Below, in pieces: positions 5,031-7,654 of a DNA stretch of 7,654 nucleotides; the first letter of the stretch is position 1; each line of letters begins with the position of its first letter. Source of the DNA: Synergistaceae bacterium (GTDB lineage Bacteria > Synergistota > Synergistia > Synergistales > Synergistaceae). The stretch spans positions 1 through 7,654 of the forward strand of contig JAAZCN010000201.1 in assembly GCA_012513245.1 (NCBI GenBank), in the 5' to 3' direction. The notes below the pieces were generated by a model, which did no database searches, was not told where the DNA came from, and worked only from the letters and a program-made list of their open reading frames with translations. A program made the translations under genes and the position numbers.

Positions 5031-6197
5031 ATGAGTGATCGTAAAAAATTTTTGTGGATAGCAGGGTTTTTCCTTGTTTTCTACTTTCTTCCGGAAGGAA
5101 ATGAACGTGTAGCGGCGGGGCTGACAGAATCTATTGCCATGATGTCTGATTATGCGAGGGAACACGTACTTCTCTGCCTCATTCCCGCATTCTTCATAGC
5201 CGGCGCTATTTCTGTATTCATAAGTCAGCAATCTGTTATGAAGTATCTGGGGGCAAAAGCAGAAAAATGGATAGCTTACTCTGTGGCATCCGTATCCGGC
5301 ACTGTCCTTGCAGTTTGCTCATGCACGGTACTTCCGTTATTTGCGGGTATCTACAAAAGAGGTGCGGGACTTGGACCCGCGACTGCCTTTTTATATTCCG
5401 GTCCTGCAATAAATGTCCTTGCTATAGTACTTACCGCCCGTGTACTCGGGCTTGAACTGGGAATAGCCAGAGCAATAGGCGCTGTTATTTTCAGCGTTGT
5501 TATCGGGCTTCTTATGGCTGCTATATTTGGGAAAGAGGAAGCGGCCAGGCAGGAAGAATTTGCTCAGTTTCCCGAAGAGGATAGCGGCAGGCCTCTTTGG
5601 AAGACTGTAACATATATGGCAGGCATGGTCGTATTTCTTGTTTTTGCCAACTGGGCTGCTCCCAAGACACCAAATTCCCTCTGGGAAAACGTTTACAAAA
5701 TGAAATGGATACTTGCCGGGGCGGGACTTACTGTAACTGTGCTTACCTCACTTACATGGTTCAACAAAGAAGAGAGAGGGGAATGGTTCAGCTCAACATG
5801 GGGGTATGCGCTTCAGGTCGTGCCTCTGTTGTTCGCCGGCGTTCTGGTCGCCGGATTCCTTCTCGGTCGCCCCGGGCATGAAGCCCTCATTCCGAGCCGC
5901 TATGTAGCAATGCTGGTCGGAGGTAATTCTGTCGGGGCAAACTTCTTTGCTTCTATAGCCGGAGCGTTCATGTATTTTGCTACTCTGACGGAAGTTCCGA
6001 TACTCCAGGGACTTATAGGCGCCGGAATGGGAAAAGGTCCGGCATTGGCGCTTCTTCTTGCAGGCCCCGCGCTTTCACTGCCAAGCATGCTCGTAATAAA
6101 CAGTATACTTGGTCCTAAAAAGACCGCAACTTATGTGACACTGGTTGTAGTACTCTCGACAATTGCCGGAATGATATTCGGCGTGTTATCTTCCTGA
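5031..6197 (+). CDS. ArsP_1/DUF318-type permease (COG0701), second copy
   Basis: A 388-residue inner-membrane permease of the same superfamily as the one at 2632-3528 but longer and clearly different. It has about ten hydrophobic segments. The first half carries LAVCSCTVLPLFAGIYKRG at 93-111 with C96 and C98, and FLYSGPAINVLAIV at 120-133. A charged cytoplasmic loop (GKEEAARQEEFAQFPEEDS) follows at 167-185. The second half repeats the pattern as FATLTEVPILQGLIGAGMGKGP at 316-337 and LLLAGPALSLPSML at 341-354. The start is ATG 5031 with GGAG at 5017-5020, 10 bases upstream. It lies in the arsR operon after the CPKC protein, separated by a 118-base gap with hairpins. Efflux of a thiol-reactive metal or metalloid is the family-based expectation; the substrate is unknown. 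Confidence 0.93.
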   Translation: MSDRKKFLWIAGFFLVFYFLPEGNERVAAGLTESIAMMSDYAREHVLLCLIPAFFIAGAISVFISQQSVMKYLGAKAEKWIAYSVASVSGTVLAVCSCTVLPLFAGIYKRGAGLGPATAFLYSGPAINVLAIVLTARVLGLELGIARAIGAVIFSVVIGLLMAAIFGKEEAARQEEFAQFPEEDSGRPLWKTVTYMAGMVVFLVFANWAAPKTPNSLWENVYKMKWILAGAGLTVTVLTSLTWFNKEERGEWFSSTWGYALQVVPLLFAGVLVAGFLLGRPGHEALIPSRYVAMLVGGNSVGANFFASIAGAFMYFATLTEVPILQGLIGAGMGKGPALALLLAGPALSLPSMLVINSILGPKKTATYVTLVVVLSTIAGMIFGVLSS

Positions 6198-6240
6198 AAT
6201 AATGACCTTGAGCAGCTAAACTCTTAAAGGAGTGATCAAT

Positions 6241-7110
6241 ATGTTAAGAACGATCCTCGCTGCAATTGATACGAAAAAAAGAGATGATGACGTAATTGCC
6301 AACATTTTGACTTTAGATCCGTCTAAAGTTGAAAAGATAACATTGCTCCACGTGAACGATGAGAGATTCGGAAAACGAAATATTTCTGAAGACGAAAAAC
6401 AAATATTTGAAAAAGCTCATAAAGCTCTTAGAGAGCGTGGATTCTCAGTGGAGCCTCTGATGGTGACGGGTGTGCCATTTGATGAGATAGTCGATGGATC
6501 TAAAAAAAGGAAGGTCTCTCTTATTGTCACAGGTGCCGGAAACAATCCTAGATGGAAAGATTTTCTTTTTGGTGAAACGGTTGAACGAGTCTTAGAACTA
6601 TCTTCTCTGCCGGTAATGGTGTGCAGGAAAAACGACTCCGGACGCCACATATTAAGCCACTTACTTATCGGTGTTGATTTTTCCAATGGATCTTACCATG
6701 CAGTGAAAGTGGTCAAAAGTATAGCGGAGCAGAAATTGGCGGGGATAGAAAAGATAACACTGCTTCATGTGCATGAAAAGACAACGATGGATCTTCTCAT
6801 GAAGTATGCTGCAAAAGAGCAGATTGCTAAGGAAATATCGCTTGAGAACGATCATTTAAACGAAATTTCTGACTCTCTTGTGGAGTTGGGGATCGAAGAA
6901 GTAGATACGGCCATGTCTTTAGGGAGGCCAGCAGAGGAAATAGTGAAAACCATTAAAAATATAGGTCCCTCACTAACAGTCATTGGGGCTCAGGGAACAG
7001 GAAACTCTGCGATGTGCCGAATTGGAGCTACCGCATCGCGGATAGCTCAGTTTGCATCATCCTCTGTTCTGATAATTCCTCCCGAGCCTTCAGACCGTGT
7101 TGTCTGTTAA
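6241..7110 (+). CDS. Tandem-domain universal stress protein (UspA family)
   Basis: A 289-residue protein with two Usp domains. Domain 1 (about 1-130) begins LRTILAAID and domain 2 (about 138-282) begins LLIGVDFSNGS; both contain the strand ITLLHV. The ATP-binding signature G-x2-G-x9-G-(S/T) is degraded in domain 1 (G98, N101, G111, E112) and nearly intact in domain 2 (G249, G252, G262, with A263 in the last position). So nucleotide binding, if any, should rest on domain 2. Cysteines are C128, C259 and a C-terminal C289. The start is ATG 6241, 8 bases after AAAGGAG (6226-6232); the GTG at 6232 overlaps that site. The gap of 43 bases to the permease has no terminator, so it may be the last gene of the arsR operon. 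Its exact role is unknown; a general stress-tolerance function is usual for the family. Confidence 0.92.
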   Translation: MLRTILAAIDTKKRDDDVIANILTLDPSKVEKITLLHVNDERFGKRNISEDEKQIFEKAHKALRERGFSVEPLMVTGVPFDEIVDGSKKRKVSLIVTGAGNNPRWKDFLFGETVERVLELSSLPVMVCRKNDSGRHILSHLLIGVDFSNGSYHAVKVVKSIAEQKLAGIEKITLLHVHEKTTMDLLMKYAAKEQIAKEISLENDHLNEISDSLVELGIEEVDTAMSLGRPAEEIVKTIKNIGPSLTVIGAQGTGNSAMCRIGATASRIAQFASSSVLIIPPEPSDRVVC

Positions 7111-7172
7111 CGATCCTAAATCACATAGGTCGTGAATAATTATGGATATAAAACATATTAATGGTAAAAGCA

Positions 7173-7201
7173 ATGTAAAAATTGACCACTGCGATTTACA
7201 T
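7173..7201. repeat. Inverted repeat ATGTAAA / TTTACAT
   Basis: ATGTAAA (7173-7179) and TTTACAT (7195-7201) are perfect 7-bp arms around 15 bases. The left part, TGTAAAAATTGACCACTG, resembles the terminal repeats of some IS21-family elements, but no transposase and no second end are seen in the window. Confidence 0.45.
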
Positions 7202-7451
7202 ACTAGCAGCCATTCTGACGTCTGCATATTGTAAAGGACGTGCTATCCTCTAATGATAGTTCATAAAAAATGGATCTATGGCTATCATAAAACTCAACTT
7301 TCCCACATGCTTTTGATAGGGCCGTTTTCCGTCAGAAAAACATATTAGATCAACAATAGTGCTCGAACCATTTTGAGTGCGCTTTGAGATCGGGAAGCGA
7401 GTGACTTTGAACTTTGGCTATGACTAAGTACGTAACCTAAGACAAGGACCC

Positions 7452-7475
7452 TCCCCGCTCAGGAGCATACGGGGA
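7452..7475. repeat. REP-like GC palindrome
   Basis: TCCCCG (7452-7457) pairs with CGGGGA (7470-7475); inside, GCTC-AG-GAGC (7457-7466) forms an alternative inner stem. GGGGATGAC follows. The shape is like intergenic REP-type palindromes and also loosely like a type I-E CRISPR repeat, but only this copy is present. Confidence 0.45.
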
Positions 7476-7483
7476 TGACGGAT

Positions 7484-7505
7484 AGGGGCTTTTTCCGCCC
7501 TTTTT
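7484..7505 (+). terminator. Short terminator-like hairpin
   Basis: AGGGGC (7484-7489), loop TTTTTCC, GCCCTT (7497-7502), with the T-run 7501-7505 after it. The stem is short (four GC pairs plus a wobble and an A-T pair), so termination may be weak. It lies almost 400 bases after the Usp stop codon with no gene between. Confidence 0.4.
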
Positions 7506-7529
7506 AATAATAATCGTTTGACCGCGATT

Positions 7530-7572
7530 ACAATTGCTCACGCGACCGTATTGGTCGCAGTTTCACAATTGT
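7530..7572. repeat. Two-tier (nested) palindrome
   Basis: The outer arms are ACAATTG (7530-7536) and CAATTGT (7566-7572). Inside them GCGACC (7542-7547) and GGTCGC (7553-7558) form a second perfect stem around GTATT. The symmetry is about a common centre, so the whole can fold as one long interrupted hairpin or bind a dimeric protein at two levels. Confidence 0.7.
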
Positions 7573-7617
7573 CCTGTTGAGGATGGCAAAGAGGGTCGTT
7601 TTTGAGGTTTAACAATT

Positions 7618-7637
7618 GATTTGCAATCGATTTGCAA
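7618..7637. repeat. GATTTGCAA direct repeat, 11-base period
   Basis: GATTTGCAA occurs at 7618-7626 and 7629-7637. The 11-base spacing is about one helical turn, so both copies face the same side of the DNA. A CAATTG lies directly before the first copy, as in the nested palindrome upstream. Confidence 0.7.
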
Positions 7638-7654
7638 CTGACTCCCCAACCGAC

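Larger units (their letters stand above)
7111..7654. other. 544-base stretch without a supported gene
   Basis: No ORF with a convincing start site and length was found on either strand. The stretch holds several short structures listed separately (a palindrome near 7173-7201, a REP-like hairpin, a terminator-like hairpin, a nested palindrome and a short direct repeat). A further 7-bp inverted repeat is ATGATAG (7253-7259) with CTATCAT (7282-7288). A bulged stem just after the Usp stop (7111-7132) has no U-tract. The AT-rich first half and palindrome-rich second half differ in character. Confidence 0.7.

Noticed and set aside
4556..5032. Long minus-strand frame opposite the CPKC gene
   Set aside because: It is antisense to a clear thioredoxin-like gene and the end of arsR; the translation is rich in Phe, Cys and His with no recognisable motif and no start signal.
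6232..6234. GTG at 6232 as the Usp start
   Set aside because: It overlaps the Shine-Dalgarno site that serves ATG 6241.
1131..7110. Calling the locus a classical arsenic resistance operon
   Set aside because: No arsenate reductase, ArsB/Acr3 pump, ArsA, ArsD or ArsM is present; only ArsR and ArsP_1-type permeases point to arsenic, and these families have other substrates too.
7373..7386. GAGTGC near GTGCTC as a second CIRCE-like site
   Set aside because: The arms are not complementary over their length and the flanking TTA/TAA bases are absent; no gene follows.

Overview
The window looks like chromosomal DNA of an anaerobic bacterium with moderate GC content. A HrcA/CIRCE-type heat-shock operator, strong Shine-Dalgarno sites and the general look of the proteins would suit Synergistota or a Firmicutes-like lineage. 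That placement is an impression; the sequence contains no marker gene that fixes it.

Layout. (1) 1-293: the 3' end of a Fic-domain gene, closed by a perfect 16-bp hairpin terminator. (2) 440-889 (minus): an Hsp20 small heat-shock protein. Its promoter is followed by a CIRCE operator, so HrcA control is likely. (3) 1044-2392 (plus): a strong promoter, a DUF2703-type protein with 21 cysteines in 177 residues, and a CcdA-like membrane thiol-electron carrier. (4) 4058-2426 (minus): a three-gene operon of membrane-anchored thioredoxin (CIPC), an ArsP_1/DUF318-type permease (TPFCACST motif) and a 54-residue Cys4 microprotein. (5) 4068-4277: a divergent control region with back-to-back promoters, an ArsR-type palindromic operator and short repeats. 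(6) 4278-7110 (plus): ArsR-type repressor with CxC sensor, a small CPKC redox protein, a second and different ArsP_1-type permease (VCSCTVLP), and a tandem universal stress protein. (7) 7111-7654: no gene that I can support; it holds palindromes, a terminator-like hairpin and short repeats.

How the genes may work together. Segments 3 to 6 read as one metal(loid)/thiol stress island. ArsR probably senses a thiophilic metal or metalloid and controls its own operon and the divergent one. The DUF2703 promoter shares the ATTGACA element and the ATATGTGGT half-site with the arsR promoter, so it may belong to the same regulon. CcdA would carry reducing equivalents across the membrane to the anchored thioredoxin. 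The CPKC protein and the Cys-rich DUF2703 and Cys4 proteins could bind or reduce the substrate for the two permeases. The substrate is not settled by the sequence: no ArsC, ArsB/Acr3, ArsA or ArsM is present, so arsenic (or methylated arsenic) is a family-based guess. Several starts were moved from the longest-ORF start to the one supported by Shine-Dalgarno spacing (Hsp20, ArsR, CPKC protein, Usp, thioredoxin).
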